From contig RPFO01002002.1 of assembly GCA_009746045.1 (NCBI GenBank), positions 64,001 to 128,000 of the forward strand: DNA of 64,000 nt, given 5' to 3'. Position 1 is the stretch's first letter. Every line of letters starts with the position of its first letter. The notes under the pieces were generated by a model that saw nothing but the letters and a program-made list of their open reading frames with translations, made no database searches and was not told where the DNA came from. Shown in pieces: positions 20,061 through 31,200 of the stretch. The stretch comes from Mesostigma viride. Its lineage: Eukaryota; Streptophyta; Mesostigmatophyceae; Mesostigmatales; Mesostigmataceae. Made by a program: the position numbers and the translations under genes.

Positions 20061-22070
20061 CCATCCATTGAATTGAATTGAATTGTAACATAACTCCGTT
20101 GGGAGTATATGTAGCACATAGCCCTTGAGAGGGGGGCAGATGGCCTATCATACATCCTAAGCTACTTCCTGCAAGGGTGGGGATGTAAAGGACCCTTGCT
20201 CTAGGTGCACCAGGGCACTTGCATCCCCATGATCTTCAAGCTGTGCCCAGCGAAGGGGGAGCCTGTCATGGGGGGGAAGATCAGCATAGCTATACAAAAG
20301 CTAGGGCATGGCGTCTCAGCAGAGAGTTACTCCCTGCATGGGCACTGCATAATTAAATAAAGCTGGGCATCATCTGGAGGGTGGCTCAGCATAGGCACAC
20401 ATGTACATGACTAAAAAGGCTAGGCCTAAGCTGGTGTAGTGCCTGTAGTAGGCGGGCATGTACAAGGCCACTGTCTAACTATTCTACACTACTGCTGTAT
20501 TCCCCTAGGCTGGGGCTGGAGTTGCTGGGGCCGCGGCGGTCGAGGGGGTCGCTTGCCAGGGCTTGTGGCCGACGTAGATGGCCGCCCCCTTCCAGTACAC
20601 CGGCTGGCCCGCCTTGGTCTGCCGGAGCTGGAGGTAGGTCGGCCATAGCTCCCGTCGCCGTTGTTGCTGTGCCAGGGTCAAGTCGTCGTCCACGGTGAAG
20701 TGAGTATTCTCGAGCCGCTTGCGGCGTCTGAGAAACGAAATCTTGTCCGCTGGGCTATCAAAGATGAGAAGAAGCGGAGGCGCCCCTGCCTTACCCCGCG
20801 CGCGGGGGAGGCGGTGGGCGGTCAGCTTGATCTCACCAAGAAGGCCCATGCGTGCAAGGATTTTGTTCTCAAACGCACGTGCAAGCTTCTCGGAATTCTC
20901 ACCTTCTTCCATGTCGAAGTTCTTGAGGATGGCGTTGAGGCTGCGTTTGGCGAGCTCGGCCTCCTCGCGGAGGTCAAGCGGGCGTCTGCCGCTGGAGCTG
21001 GGCTGCGACGGCGGAGGTGGTGGAGGTGGTGTGTTGCTTAAGCATGTCCGCCCAGGTCGTGATGGGAGGAGCATCGCCGGCCAGGCCAGCCGGGGCTGGC
21101 TTGGCGGCAATGTCCTTCACTGCCTGGGCGGTGAGGCCGGCCGTGTTCTGCAAGACCTCGATAGCGATTGCATTATCCTTGAGGCGCTGGTCGATGTCAC
21201 GGAGCTGGGCGGTGATGGAGTCGGTGGAGGCGGAGGGGGGGGGGGTGGAGGCGAGGAGGGTGGCGGTGGCGGTGGGGATGGTGGGAAGCTCAGCAGCCAG
21301 CGTGCCGCCAATTGCATGCCGCCACATCTGCGGCAAGAGGGGTCACGTGCTGCTCGAACGCCTCCTTGAGGAGGGTGCGGATGGTGGCTTCGGTGGGGAA
21401 GGTGGGGGGGGGCGGTGGGGAAGCCCAGATCTCGGATTCGGAGCGTCCAACAAGGGAGCAGAGGGCGAAGCGTTGAAGCCTGGGGCGAGGCATGCGGTGA
21501 ATGATTGGGAGAGCCTCGGCGCGGGGTCGACAAGCTTGCCGTCACCAGGCCAGCGGCCACGGTTGTGGGACGTGAGGTACACGCACAGGGCTAGAAGCGA
21601 GGCGTGTGACCCGTAAAACACGTCTTCCATGAACCAACTGGGGCGGCGTTGCCAGTATCCGGAGCTGTTGATGTCAAAGGAGATCTCTTCCCAGGGCGGC
21701 TCAGCAGAGCGACTGCGCTTGGGTTCAGGCGAGGCAGATGGCGAGGCAAGCCCGGGAGGCTGGGCGAGCACCAGTGCACGACTAGTGTCACCGTGGCCAT
21801 CTGGGCCGGTGTGCGAAGCTGCAGCCGAAGCTGCAGACGTATTTTCATTGCCGAGCGCAGCCGCCAGGCTGCGTTGCGTCGAGAGGCGTTTGCTCATCGT
21901 ATATTGCGTAATAGCGTCGGAAAATTACATTGATCAGCATGTGCGTCGTAGAAAGACGCATCGATTGTGATATTCACGGCTAAATTCGGTGCTCAAACGT
22001 GAAAGTTATGAGCTCCGCCGTCAGCCATGGCTACCTCGTGGCTCGTGGCTAACCTTTGTAAATGGCTAAT
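20061..22070 (-). mobile_element. ORF1-only LINE derivative
   Basis: Read on the minus strand it has a 5' leader (about 22,070-21,898), an ORF1-like region (21,897-20,505) and a 3' region (20,500-20,090) ending in the hairpin CTCCCAACGGAG and an AATTC tail. No RT region follows ORF1, so it is non-autonomous or deleted. The leader recurs at 25,600-25,740. It sits between CCATCCATCCAT on the left and TCCATCCATCCA on the right, which would be its target duplication. Confidence 0.65.
20505..21897 (-). pseudogene. LINE ORF1-like RNA-binding protein, frameshifted
   Basis: It starts at the ATG at 21,897 (MSKRLSTQRSLAAALG) and passes through an aromatic PSWFMEDVFYGSH segment, Pro-rich stretches and a coiled-coil-like DQRLKDNAIAIEVLQNTAG. 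It ends with LLIFDSPADKISFLRRRKRL, FTVDDDLTLAQQQRRRELWP and KAGQPVYWKGAAIYV. That last block is the pattern I associate with ORF1 of algal and plant LINEs (nucleic-acid-binding domain). At least three frame changes are needed, several beside G/C runs (21,236-21,246 and 21,407-21,415), so it is broken or the homopolymers are misread. The inferred role was binding LINE RNA in the RNP. Confidence 0.65.
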
Positions 22071-23222
22071 CCATCCATCCAATCGGGGTTAATGCTCCGT
22101 GACTCCCCAACGGGAGCACGAGTCTAATTAATTAATTAATTAATTTGACACGGTCCTCTGCGAGGCTCTTTGGGCCATCCTACCTGTTCATCGGTCGCCC
22201 TACCTGTTCATTATTGTGGTCGAATACGTAATGATTCAGGCGCGCAAGCGATTTGCCCGCATCGTGGGCAGGGAACCAGGAGTGCAGGTTGCTAACAAAT
22301 TCTGGCATGGAGGTGCGGACACGGAGATTCGGCTGGCAGACATCATCTACGCAGACGACACCACCCTCTTCGAGGACACTGAGCACGTGCAGACATGGCT
22401 TGACTGCCTGGCTCTCGAGGCCCGTGCAGTGGGGCTTGAGGTCAGCAAGAAGACAGAGGCCCTGGCGGTTGGGCTCACCAACCCACCGCCGCCCCTCTTT
22501 CTCCTAGACGGCTCTCGAGTCCTGTATCGGGACTGCGTTAAGCTGCTGGGCAGCCTGCTCCCCAGCTGCGAGGTTGATGTGGACCATCGCATCTCCCTCG
22601 CCTGGCACGCTTTACGCCAGTACCGGGCCCTGTGGCGCAAGCCCCTGGGCAAGATCGAGAAACAGGACCTGTTCAAGGTCCTCGTCCTTCCTGTTCTCAC
22701 GTATGGAGCCGAGACGTGGACCCTCACCGCCGACCTGGCCCGCAAGCTGGACGGCGCGGTCACCAGCATGCTGCGATCCATTTACAGAGTAGGATATGCT
22801 GCTCATGTCCGCAATGAGGACCTGTACCAGGGCATGCCCTATATCACCAGCACCGGCAACGACGCCTATAGCACCAGCAACGACGCCTGCAGCTAGTAGG
22901 GCACCTAGCTCGCACCAACCAGGTAGACACCTCACGTGGCCCCCCCGCAGGACTGCGACCAGCCCAGCCTGGCCGGCACCTCCTGACGTGGGCTGGGCCC
23001 AGTGATGTTAGACGCCGCAAGGCCCGCACCTTCAAAGAACAGCTAGTAGAGGACATGGGGGGCCTAGGCCTCTCCGTGATTTGGAAGAAGATGATGGACA
23101 AGGCCAAGTGGGCCCAGGTCATAGAGGACAACGAGCCCCCCCCCAGTGGGGAAGCGCCCGCGTGTGCAATCTCGTGGAAGGCACGCCAGATAGCCCCCCT
23201 AGGGCAGCGTGCGGCTGCCTAG

Positions 23223-23393
23223 ATAGATGTTGTAGTTAGAATGTTGTTAGATAGATGTAGTATGTAGCCGATGTAGATAGATTAGACCGGTAGGACAGTT
23301 TGCACCCATCCATCCATCCATCGGGGTTAATGCTCCGTGACTCCCCAACGGGAGCACGATCGAGTCTAATTAATTAATTAATTAATTGGGCCA
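23223..23393 (+). mobile_element. LINE 3' UTR with terminal hairpin and TTAA tail
   Basis: This runs from the RT stop through TAGATAGATTAGACCGGTAG and (CCAT)n to GCTCCGTGACTCCCCAACGG and GAGCACG, then (TTAA)n. It is the reference 3' end for the solo copies at 20,022-22,143 and 27,845-27,960. CTCCC/GGGAG with CAAC in the loop can form a small hairpin next to the tail. Confidence 0.75.
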
Positions 23394-25310
23394 TCCTAGC
23401 TCTGTCCAGATCGGGTACCACCAGCGTTTATTGCTGCCATTCGTCGACTGTATGAGGGCTCACAGGCAGTAGTGCGGACTGCGGAAGGCACCACCCCACC
23501 ATTCCCCCCTAATTCCGTCACCACGGGGCGTGGCAAGGTTGTGTCCTGTCCCCATATCTGTTCATTATTGTCGTGGATCACGTTGCATGCGTCGGGCATG
23601 TGCGCGCTTTACTGCTCTTAAGGGGTTCGAGCCCGTCTCGGACATCCTTGACGAGCGCGAACACGGCGGCGTTGTCCCCGCGGGCTACCGCCTGTCTGAC
23701 CTGATTTATGCGGATGACACCACCCTCATCGCGCGCCCCGAGCACATTCAGACCTGGCTGGACTGTCTGGGCTTGGAGGCGAGGGCGGTGGGGTTGGAGA
23801 TTATATATTCTGATCAGATTATATATTGTCAAATGGTGATTGGGGCCTCCAGTCGCCCACCTCTGCTGCGGCTGCTAGACGGGACGGAGGTCCCGTTCCG
23901 TGATCGCTTCAAACTGCTGGGGAGCATGCTCCCCGACACCGCCGACGATATGTGGACACCCGCATCGGCCTGGCCTGGGCTAGGCATCGTTCGCTCAAAA
24001 CCTACTAGCACTCGATCGAAGGCCCTCGGCGAGCACCGGAAGCGCATGCTCCTCAAGGTCCTGCCGTCCTCACGGTGCTCACCTATGGTGCCGAGGCGCA
24101 TGGACGCTCAAGGACACGCTGGCCGCCAAGCGCTAGACGGCACGGTAACCAGGATGCTCCGTCAGGCCCTGAATGTAGGGTTTTCCACGCATACGTCTTT
24201 AAAATCTTTGTACCAGGGCATGCCTCGCGCCCCCACTCCCCTGATTACCGTCATTGGCACGCTGTATGAGGGGTCGACCACTTCGGTGCGCACTCAACAT
24301 GGCTTTACCCCGCCATGCCCACTTCAGACCGGCGTCTGGCAGGGTTGCGTCCTGTCGCCGTACCTGTTTATTATTGTAGTGGATTAGTGTTATGCGCCAG
24401 GCACGTGCTCGCTTTGCTAGCATTGCAGGCCGTGCCCATCGGGCCTAGCGATCACGAACGACTGAGCTTGGGGATCGAAGGGGGGCTGAGTGACTAACAA
24501 GCAGAATTTACTAGCTGACCTCATTTATGCAGACTCGGCGTCTGGCAGGGTTGCGTCCTGTCGCCGTACCTGTTTATTATTGTAGTGGATTATGTTATGC
24601 GCCAGGCACGTGCTCGCTTTGCTAGCATTGCAGGCCGTGCCCATGGCCTAGCGATCACGAACGACTGAGCTTGGGGATCGAAGGGGGGCTGACTAACAAG
24701 CAGAATTTACTAGCTGACCTCATTTATGCAGACGACATCACGCTTATCGAGAAGCCGTCCGAGTCTGCCAAACTTTGGCTTGACTGCCTGGCGCTCGAGG
24801 CTCGGGCGGTTGGACTAGAAATCAGCCCCAAAACGGAGGCCCTGGCCCTCGGCATGGCAGGGCCCCCACCCACGCTTCGCCTCTAGACACCGAGGTCTAT
24901 CAACTACCCTACTTCAGGCCGCTTCAAGCTGCTCGGCAGTTGGCTTCCCGACTGCGAAGACGACCTGACGACACGGATCGGCATGCCGTGGGCGCAACTC
25001 CATGACCACCGCCGCTGGTGGAGCGACCCCGCCCTACCCCGGATCGTCAAGGTCGTCATTCTGACGATCCTGACCTACGGCGCCGAGACCTGGACACTGA
25101 CGCAGGAGCTGGAGCAACGATTCGACGGCAACGTCACCAAGATGCTGCGCAAGGCCCTTAACATCCCCTTTGGTTTGCACATTAGTAATGAGGATTTGTA
25201 TGCTGATTTGCCCTATATGTTTCCCACATTATTAGGCACAGGCGCCTGGGCCTAGCCGGGCACGTGGCCTGCACAGATCAGGTAGACACATCAGATAGCC
25301 TAGCTGGCAC
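23394..25310 (+). pseudogene. Two more LINE reverse-transcriptase fragments, fused
   Basis: The first (23,394-about 24,230) begins right after the preceding (TTAA)n tail and reads LIYADDTTLIARPEHIQTWL, LDCLGLEARAVGLE and the post-RT region with frame breaks. The second (about 24,231-25,310) reads GVWQGCVLSPYLFIIVVD, a YADD region and VVILTILTYGAETWTLT. Stops and a duplication (24,333-24,738) interrupt it. Both are inactive and related to the copy at 22.1-23.2 kb. Confidence 0.8.
24333..24738 (+). repeat. ~203-bp tandem duplication within RT
   Basis: The segment starting GGCGTCTGGCAGGGTTGCGT and ending at TTTATGCAGAC occurs twice in a row (about 24,333-24,533 and 24,536-24,736), covering the stretch between the polymerase GCVLSP and YADD motifs. 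Small indels distinguish the copies. Confidence 0.85.
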
Positions 25311-25744
25311 CAAGCCCGCCCAGCCTGGGCAATATGTCCCGAGGGCCGGGGAGTCACGTGCTGCGTGATGGCTTCTTGAAGGTGGAGGAGGGCGAGCTGC
25401 ACGCTTGGGCCCGATGCATGCAGAGGGCGAGGCAAGCCCGGGAGGGACCTGGGCGACCACCAGTGCGCAGTCAGTGTCACCGCTGCCTTCCGGACCTGAG
25501 GGCCAAGCCGCAGCCGGAGCTGCAGACATATTTTCAGGGCTTAGCGCATGCAGCTGCCAGGCTGCGTTGCGTATGGAGGAGCGTTTGCTTGTCATATATT
25601 GCGCAATAGCTTCGGAAAAATATATCAGCGTGTGCGTCTTAGAAAGACGAAGCGATTGTGATATTCACAGCCGAATTTGGTGCCCAAACGTGAAAGTTAC
25701 GAGCTCCGCCGTCATCCATGGCTACTGACCTCGTGGCTCGTGGC
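25311..25744 (-). mobile_element. LINE 5' leader and ORF1 N terminus
   Basis: The minus-strand ORF1 starts at the ATG at 25,595 (MTSKRSSIRNAAWQ) and keeps an Ala/Pro-rich N-terminal region similar to the copy starting at 21,897. The leader 25,600-25,740 matches 21,900-22,050 (GTGATATTCAC, CTCGTGGCTCGTGGCT). It is joined head-to-head to the plus-strand RT fragment near 25,310. Confidence 0.6.
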
Positions 25745-25828
25745 TCAGGGCCATGTGTTAGTATACTCCCAACGGAGTTGTGTTCTTAATTAATCACTTA
25801 GTTAATTAATTAAGTAATTAATTTCCTC
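25745..25828 (+). mobile_element. LINE-type 3' end with hairpin and TTAA tail
   Basis: CAGGGCCATGTGTTAGTATA, then CTCCCAACGGAG and a TTAATTAA-rich tail, as at 1-115. It abuts the 5' leader of the preceding element. Confidence 0.6.
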
Positions 25829-25982
25829 CCTCTCTAGATTGCTTGGCCTGCTATGCAGCTCACTCCAAAGAAAACCTGAAAGGGTGTAGGCAGTGAAAAA
25901 ACAGATAGGAAGAACACACACAACAGTGATAGTAATCAATAGGAGTAAAGGCACACAGCTCTAGATGTGGTGAAGGAGAGAA

Positions 25983-26025
<43 letters not shown>

Positions 26026-26658
26026 AAAAGTAATAATGATAAGAATTAAAAAATGATAAGAGTAAGAATAATAAGAAGTGAGACAACTAATAAGAAAAAT
26101 ATTAGGACAAAAACCAATAATGATGCTCGGTGGCTCCTATAATGTAAGAGTCCGCGTTACTGATCGATCCTGGCAAAAAGTTAAATGCAGATGATGAGCA
26201 TAATCACAATCAATGAGACAACCAGCGCAGGCCAGAAATCTGGAGAATCTGACGAGCATAATGCACGGTGAAAAAGGCATTGGCATGGGCTTGCGGCTAG
26301 CGCTCTTTCAAAGCAATCATGCACACAAGGGGTCGGTATTCTCAGAAAAAGCGTAGAATTTTTGGCACCTGTATTTGTAAAATTTCAGGCATGATCCCGG
26401 CATGGTAATCAGACAAGCTTCATCATGGGCTTGTTTTCCTGCAATCGGTAGGAGTGGAACAAGACTGCGCAACAAAAGCCGCGCGCCTTCACAGGTCGTC
26501 AATTAACCTTACGTCTCCTGTCATATATGGCATTTTGCAAAAAAAAAAAAAAAAAAAAGCACCTTCACCTCTGTGTCATGATGCCCTCAGGGCTCAGGCA
26601 CGTGCTCAGCTTACCACAGATAATTCGGACAATCATGGGGAAAGCCTACTTCGTTTAT
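25829..26658. other. AT-rich intergenic DNA with microsatellites
   Basis: Contains (AATA)n at 25,980-26,028, A-rich tracts, a copy of the GAGACAACCAGCGCAGG motif at about 26,215 and an A18 run at 26,540-26,557. No gene seen. Confidence 0.6.
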
Positions 26659-27042
26659 TCAGTTGCCCTGGTGTTCAACCATCTGGTTATATTTCTGTAG
26701 CTGTTCCCAGTAGACCGTCCAAACGCAGTTAGTGCAATAGTTTCCACAGCATTCTTCCGGACCCGGCTCCTTAGGTGGTTTCAAAGACGTATTTCCATGG
26801 CCAGACATCTTGACGACTACTGGAGAAACATCACCAGCATCCATGGCGCCCTGGATCGCCTTCGTTGCTCTCTGTTTCGCCAGGCGCTTTTCCAGCTCCA
26901 GAAAAGCATCTGCACCGACGTCTGACATTTGCCTACACGGTCGCTGGCCATGGGGAAAAGTATGGCGCTCGGCCTTTTCAACTTGCCCGATCTTCACGAT
27001 TACCCGGCATCGTCGAACCCCAACCAGTTTTAACAAATCCAT
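26659..27042 (-). CDS. Oxidoreductase-like domain protein (OXLD1-like)
   Basis: Single-exon, 127 residues, with an ATG start at 27,042 and a TGA at 26,659. The C-terminal part has PKEPGPEE followed by CCGNYCTNCVWTVYWEQL, the Cys-rich signature of the oxidoreductase-like N-terminal family (C-C-x3-C-x2-C-V-W-x2-Y). The four Cys suggest metal binding. In animals the family includes the mitochondrial OXLD1, of poorly defined function. The N-terminal half is basic with no clear presequence. It stands alone between LINE debris and AT-rich DNA with no partner genes. The family call is good; no reaction can be stated. Confidence 0.75.
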   Translation of the reverse strand: MDLLKLVGVRRCRVIVKIGQVEKAERHTFPHGQRPCRQMSDVGADAFLELEKRLAKQRATKAIQGAMDAGDVSPVVVKMSGHGNTSLKPPKEPGPEECCGNYCTNCVWTVYWEQLQKYNQMVEHQGN

Positions 27043-27844
27043 ATCGTGTTTGAAGTGGCTTCAATGAAACTGAATTTTGTGCATGCTTTGCGGACATCCA
27101 CGGGCTACGCGGACATCCACGTACTTAGCGGGGAGTCTACGTGCTAATTAATTAATTGCGGACATGTAGGCAGGCGCCTAAGCGCCACGCAAGCAACAAG
27201 TACCAGCACTTCAGCACGACAAGGTCTTATATGCAAGCTGAAGGCGCATGCACGAGATGGATCATGTGCTTAATATCATCATGAACGCCATTTTTGCCAG
27301 AATTGGCGGGGACCTCATGCACTTTCGTGGTGTAGTGCAGTTAAATAGCATGCGCGCCATCACGTGCGGTGACTCCCATCCAATGCGCGCTGATCTCAAC
27401 GACGGCACGTGACTATGCAGACGCTTCTCCATGCAAATCTCTCACAATGATTTCCTCGAGTTGATGTGAAGAAAAGCCCGACTAGCCATGGTTCGTCGTT
27501 TTCGGCCTGACTGACTTTCGAGTTTGACTGATTGCAATCCTTTCACGCAATTCGGTGACGGGTGCAGGAATTTCGCGCCACGTCATGTCGCGCGCCCCGC
27601 GGGCAAGGCTTCGGAGTGATCGCGGGTTTGTGGACCCGGAGTCCGGACCCCCGGTTCGAATTTCTTTTTTCAGCCGGCGCCTGGCCGGCGCAACACAAGA
27701 GGCGCAACAAAAGAGGCTAGCTCAACGAGAGCTCAACCCTGGCCCAACAACAAATTTCGCGTCGATCAAAATTTGGACTGATTATTTCCATGTAAATGTT
27801 TTCTTTCCCCAGAAAGTTTACGAAAGGACTGACTATTCATTGAG
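27043..27844. other. Upstream region of the OXLD1-like gene
   Basis: It includes a repeated GCGGACATCCACG phrase (27,089-27,125), a (TTAA)n tract at about 27,145 and GGTTCGAAT at about 27,650, which resembles a tRNA B box without a foldable tRNA around it. No gene recognised. Confidence 0.4.
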
Positions 27845-27965
27845 TAGATAGAATAGACCGGTAGGATTGCGTGCACCCATCTATGCATCCACTGGGGTTA
27901 GTGCTCCGTGACTCCCCAACGGTAGCATGCACGAGTTTGATTAATCATTCAATCACTTAATTGAT
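27845..27965 (+). mobile_element. Solo LINE 3' UTR
   Basis: TAGATAGAATAGACCGGTAG, (CCAT)n-like sequence, GCTCCGTGACTCCCCAACGG, then a degenerate TTAATCATTCAATCA tail. It matches 23,272-23,390 and is severely 5'-truncated. Confidence 0.75.
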
Positions 27966-28298
27966 CGAGTAGGATGAGCACAGCTGAGAAATTGAGCTGA
28001 TTATTGATTGTACACATATTTGTTAGCATTTGCAAAAAAATTGGAGTCCTTGAAAAATCATCATCCTTTCAGACATCTTGCTTTGATGATTGAGGAGGCA
28101 TACAAAGTTTACTCTGGAGACATTACTAGTTTATTCAAAGTTTACCTTGTTATTCACAGAAAATCCTCAGCGATGACGTGCCTTTACTTAGAAAGATGTC
28201 TAGTCTAGATACGTCAAACAAGCATTGGCTGTCTCACTACACAAGTTGTCGAATAGAAAACTCTAACTTGCCAGGGCAGAAATACCGCATCACAGAGG
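27966..28298. other. AT-rich spacer
   Basis: A 66-codon frame at 28,008-28,208 (LLAFAKKLESLKNHHPFRHL and onward) is open but unlike any family I recognise. It may be a fragment of a transposase or chance. It probably overlaps the 3' UTR of the HOS1-like gene. Confidence 0.3.
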
Positions 28299-31200
28299 CT
28301 ACCGCGGAATGCCTGGGAAGGTACGCAGCGGCGGCTGGCCATCTGCCACAGAGCTGGACCCCACAAACCTGGGGTATCCCGCAAGCCCTGCCGCACGCCC
28401 CCTGCGGGGGTCAATCTCCCCATGAAGACGCCCGAACGCAGTCGCGCTAGGCATGCGAGGGCTGGGAAGGCCCTTGCGCTCCCAGTCAGGCGCCGCGTAC
28501 TGACTCGCCGCAGGTGGGACCGGCACCTGGGCTGCCCTACTGCCAGCCCCCCCCATCATCGGGTTCCCTTGCTCTTGAAAAAGTGGATTGACGTACGCCA
28601 CTGCGCTATCTTGCATGGCAGGTCCGGCCGCTCCAAAAGGGTCGCCGCTGCCACGAAAAGAGTGCAACGAGCTCGAGAGCTTGCCCGCCGAGTCCCGCCC
28701 AATCCCTGTCAGGAACGCCCCACCGCCCTGACCGAACTCCGCGCCCCCGGCCCGGCTCATCCAAGGCGCGTCCGCCCCCCCCACCCCCTGCGCCGAACAA
28801 GCCCACTCCCCGTGCCTCCGTGCTCCCCACCTCGGGTCTAGACCACGCAGCGGCACCCCCCACAGGCAGGAGCGGGGAGCCGAGCGAGGACTGCGAGGCG
28901 GGCGATCCCGACCCACCAAACAGGCCGAAACCAGGGCTAGAGGGGGGCCGGGCGGCCGGACCGCCCGCATACCCGCCCACATTCCCGCCCAGCCTTGCAC
29001 CTGCGCCTTGTGCGGGTGGCCACGGCACCTGCAGGGAGGGCGCCATGTCCACCGACGGGGAGTCGAACAGGCGGCTACCATTGGGTCCCCCCATGTCGGT
29101 ACCTAGAGACCACGAGGGGGAGGCCCCACCCATCACGCCCGGCTGGGCCTGTGGCAGACCAAATCCTTGAAAACCCTCGTCCTCCTCGGCGGCACTAAAG
29201 TCGAGCCGCCGGCCCAGGAATGAGGAGTTTGCTGAGGTGGCTGCTGCTGCCGCCGGTACAGCACCGTTGCCCGCCCTGCCCGCGCCTGGGGGCCGCGTCG
29301 CCTGCGGTGTGGAGTAGAGCGCGTTGGGCTGCCACGCGACGGCAGACGATGAGGAGGGCGATGGGCCTGGGTCCTGCGCACTCATGGTGCCACCGCCGGC
29401 CCGGCCGCGATCCAAACCGGGCATATGGGTCCAACCAGAGGCAGATGGTAAGGATAAGGAAACCCCCAGGGATGCGGGTGGCGGCTGGCGTGCCCCGCTG
29501 GCTTCACCAAAAGCATCGCCCGCCAGCTGCGATGGTACAGATGCGCCGGCGGTGGATTGGGCACCCCCCGCGCTGCCCCCGGGGGCCCCTGAAGGTGCTC
29601 CCACCACGGCCAAGGCCAAGGGTTGCGGCCTCAGGTGAGGCAGCCGCTGGGACCTGGGGAGGATGTCCATGCAGGCCTCCTGGGTATGCAGGGGCGGACA
29701 GGTTTGGGTGCATTCCAAGAAAGGATTCACAGGACAGGGATCCGCCACAAGGAGAGCGCCGGTCGCACGCCTTGTCAGCATCACTAGCAAGGCCTATGGT
29801 ACTGCCACTTTGGTGGCACGCCTTGCGAACCACGTGGCACCGACTGCCATGACACAGGAGATTACTATGCATGAAGGAAACGGGGTCTCCACTGGAGGGA
29901 TGTGCAGGGGTGGCCAAGTTACCGTGTGAAGTAAGGATGGCATACATTACCAGACACCCCTCTCTTCTACAACGATAAAGCCACTCCCCACGATGGCAAT
30001 ATGGAAGCAGTCACTTAGTCCACGAAGTACAGCGACAGACTCATTACGACGGCACTCGGCTTGTAAGAGCACACACCACAACGGCACTACAAACTCAACA
30101 TAGTGCATGGACTCCAATACAGGCACTCACCACGAGGGCGATCCACGTATACAAGCACCCACCACGATGGCAATCAGCACGTCCTGTGCCGCCACCTCCT
30201 GTTGAAGCTCCCTGTCCCCCGACACCCTCCCCTCCAGCGGCCGCTGCAGCATCTCCCGGTACCGCTCAAACGCGGTGATGGCCTCCGCATAGTGGCACCG
30301 CTGGTAGGCAACGGGGGGGGGGAGGGGGGGGGAGTGAGGCACCGATGGCGGGTGGCAGCAAGGCACCGCCGCGGTGGTGGTGGTGGCAATCAGACCTTGC
30401 ATCGCCGCATTTTACATTAGGTCGCAGCATTTTACAGCACATCCACGAGGCAACGCGTATACGCAGCTACGCTCTTCAGCAGTGCGCTGTGTGCCAGTGC
30501 GTTCCTGGATGCGACCTCAAGAAACGATGCCTGTCTGATGACACTTGCAATGCATGGACTGTGGCATGCACCGGGTCTTCCTATAGTGTCCCCTTGTAAC
30601 GGATGAAGGCAACTCCCAGTCCCGACAGTTCCCCTCCGAGTACCAGTGGTGTGTCTCATGGGTCCGTCCGTGGAGACAGGTGTCTAGCAACGTAGTCAAC
30701 GCAGGCGGCAATGGGCACACTGCGGGCTTGCACGCACGGATGCCCTAGCAAAACAGCCCGCACATGCCACTTCCGGGTGTACCATGGCACCAATGCCATC
30801 ATCACAAACCTGCATGAAGGGTCGAGCTTCCAAGTTTTCTCACGGTAAAACAGCGAGAACACAGCATCCATTCACTCGCGCAACAACTGCGCGCCAGCTG
30901 TCATTTTGTGGGCGCTTGAGGGGAACCGGTGCAGATCATGGATGCACCTGGCGATGACATGCAGGGTCAGGACCTAAGGCCTCGCCAGGGGTAAGCGCGA
31001 CCAGCCATCCCTCGTCTACCGGCAGCCGTGTAAAAAATATGGAAACACAAACAGCCAGTGGGGCATGAGAGAAAGCACCACCATCGTTACCCGCACGTGG
31101 TGGCCTGTTCTCACCTGCACGTGGTAGCCAATCAGCAGCCGCGCGGCCTTGCGTGCGCCAGCAGCCAGCGAGGCGGTGACCGCCTGCGCGCCCCTGCCTG

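Larger units (their letters stand above)
20022..22143 (+). mobile_element. LINE 3'-UTR insertion that itself carries a nested insertion
   Basis: The outer piece is only about 110 bp of LINE 3' UTR: 20,022-20,060 (TAGATAGATTAGACCGGTAG, CCATCCATCC) and 22,071-22,143 (GCTCCGTGACTCCCCAACGG, then a (TTAA)n tail). It entered the RT copy with an 11-bp duplication TTTGACACGGT (20,011-20,021 and 22,144-22,154). Inside its CCATCCATCC tract sits a second, minus-strand element of about 2 kb. The same 3' UTR is intact at 23,272-23,390. Confidence 0.75.
19640..23222 (+). pseudogene. LINE reverse transcriptase fragment, split by a nested insertion
   Basis: Part one (19,640-20,021) has the RT landmarks DPGNYRGV and VFIFVDYIKAFDTV with frameshifts and stops. 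Part two (22,144-23,222) continues from FDTV through IIYADDTTLF (the YADD polymerase box), TWLDCLALEARAVGLEVSKK, LPVLTYGAETWTLT and a C-terminal region to about 23,222. The two parts are one copy interrupted by 20,022-22,143 and flanked by TTTGACACGGT. The open stretch 22,216-22,896 is the best-preserved part. No complete ORF survives, so it is an inactive 5'-truncated copy. Confidence 0.85.

Noticed and set aside
27640-27670. GGTTCGAAT resembling a tRNA T-loop
   Set aside because: The adjacent bases do not form a T-stem or acceptor stem; no cloverleaf can be drawn.
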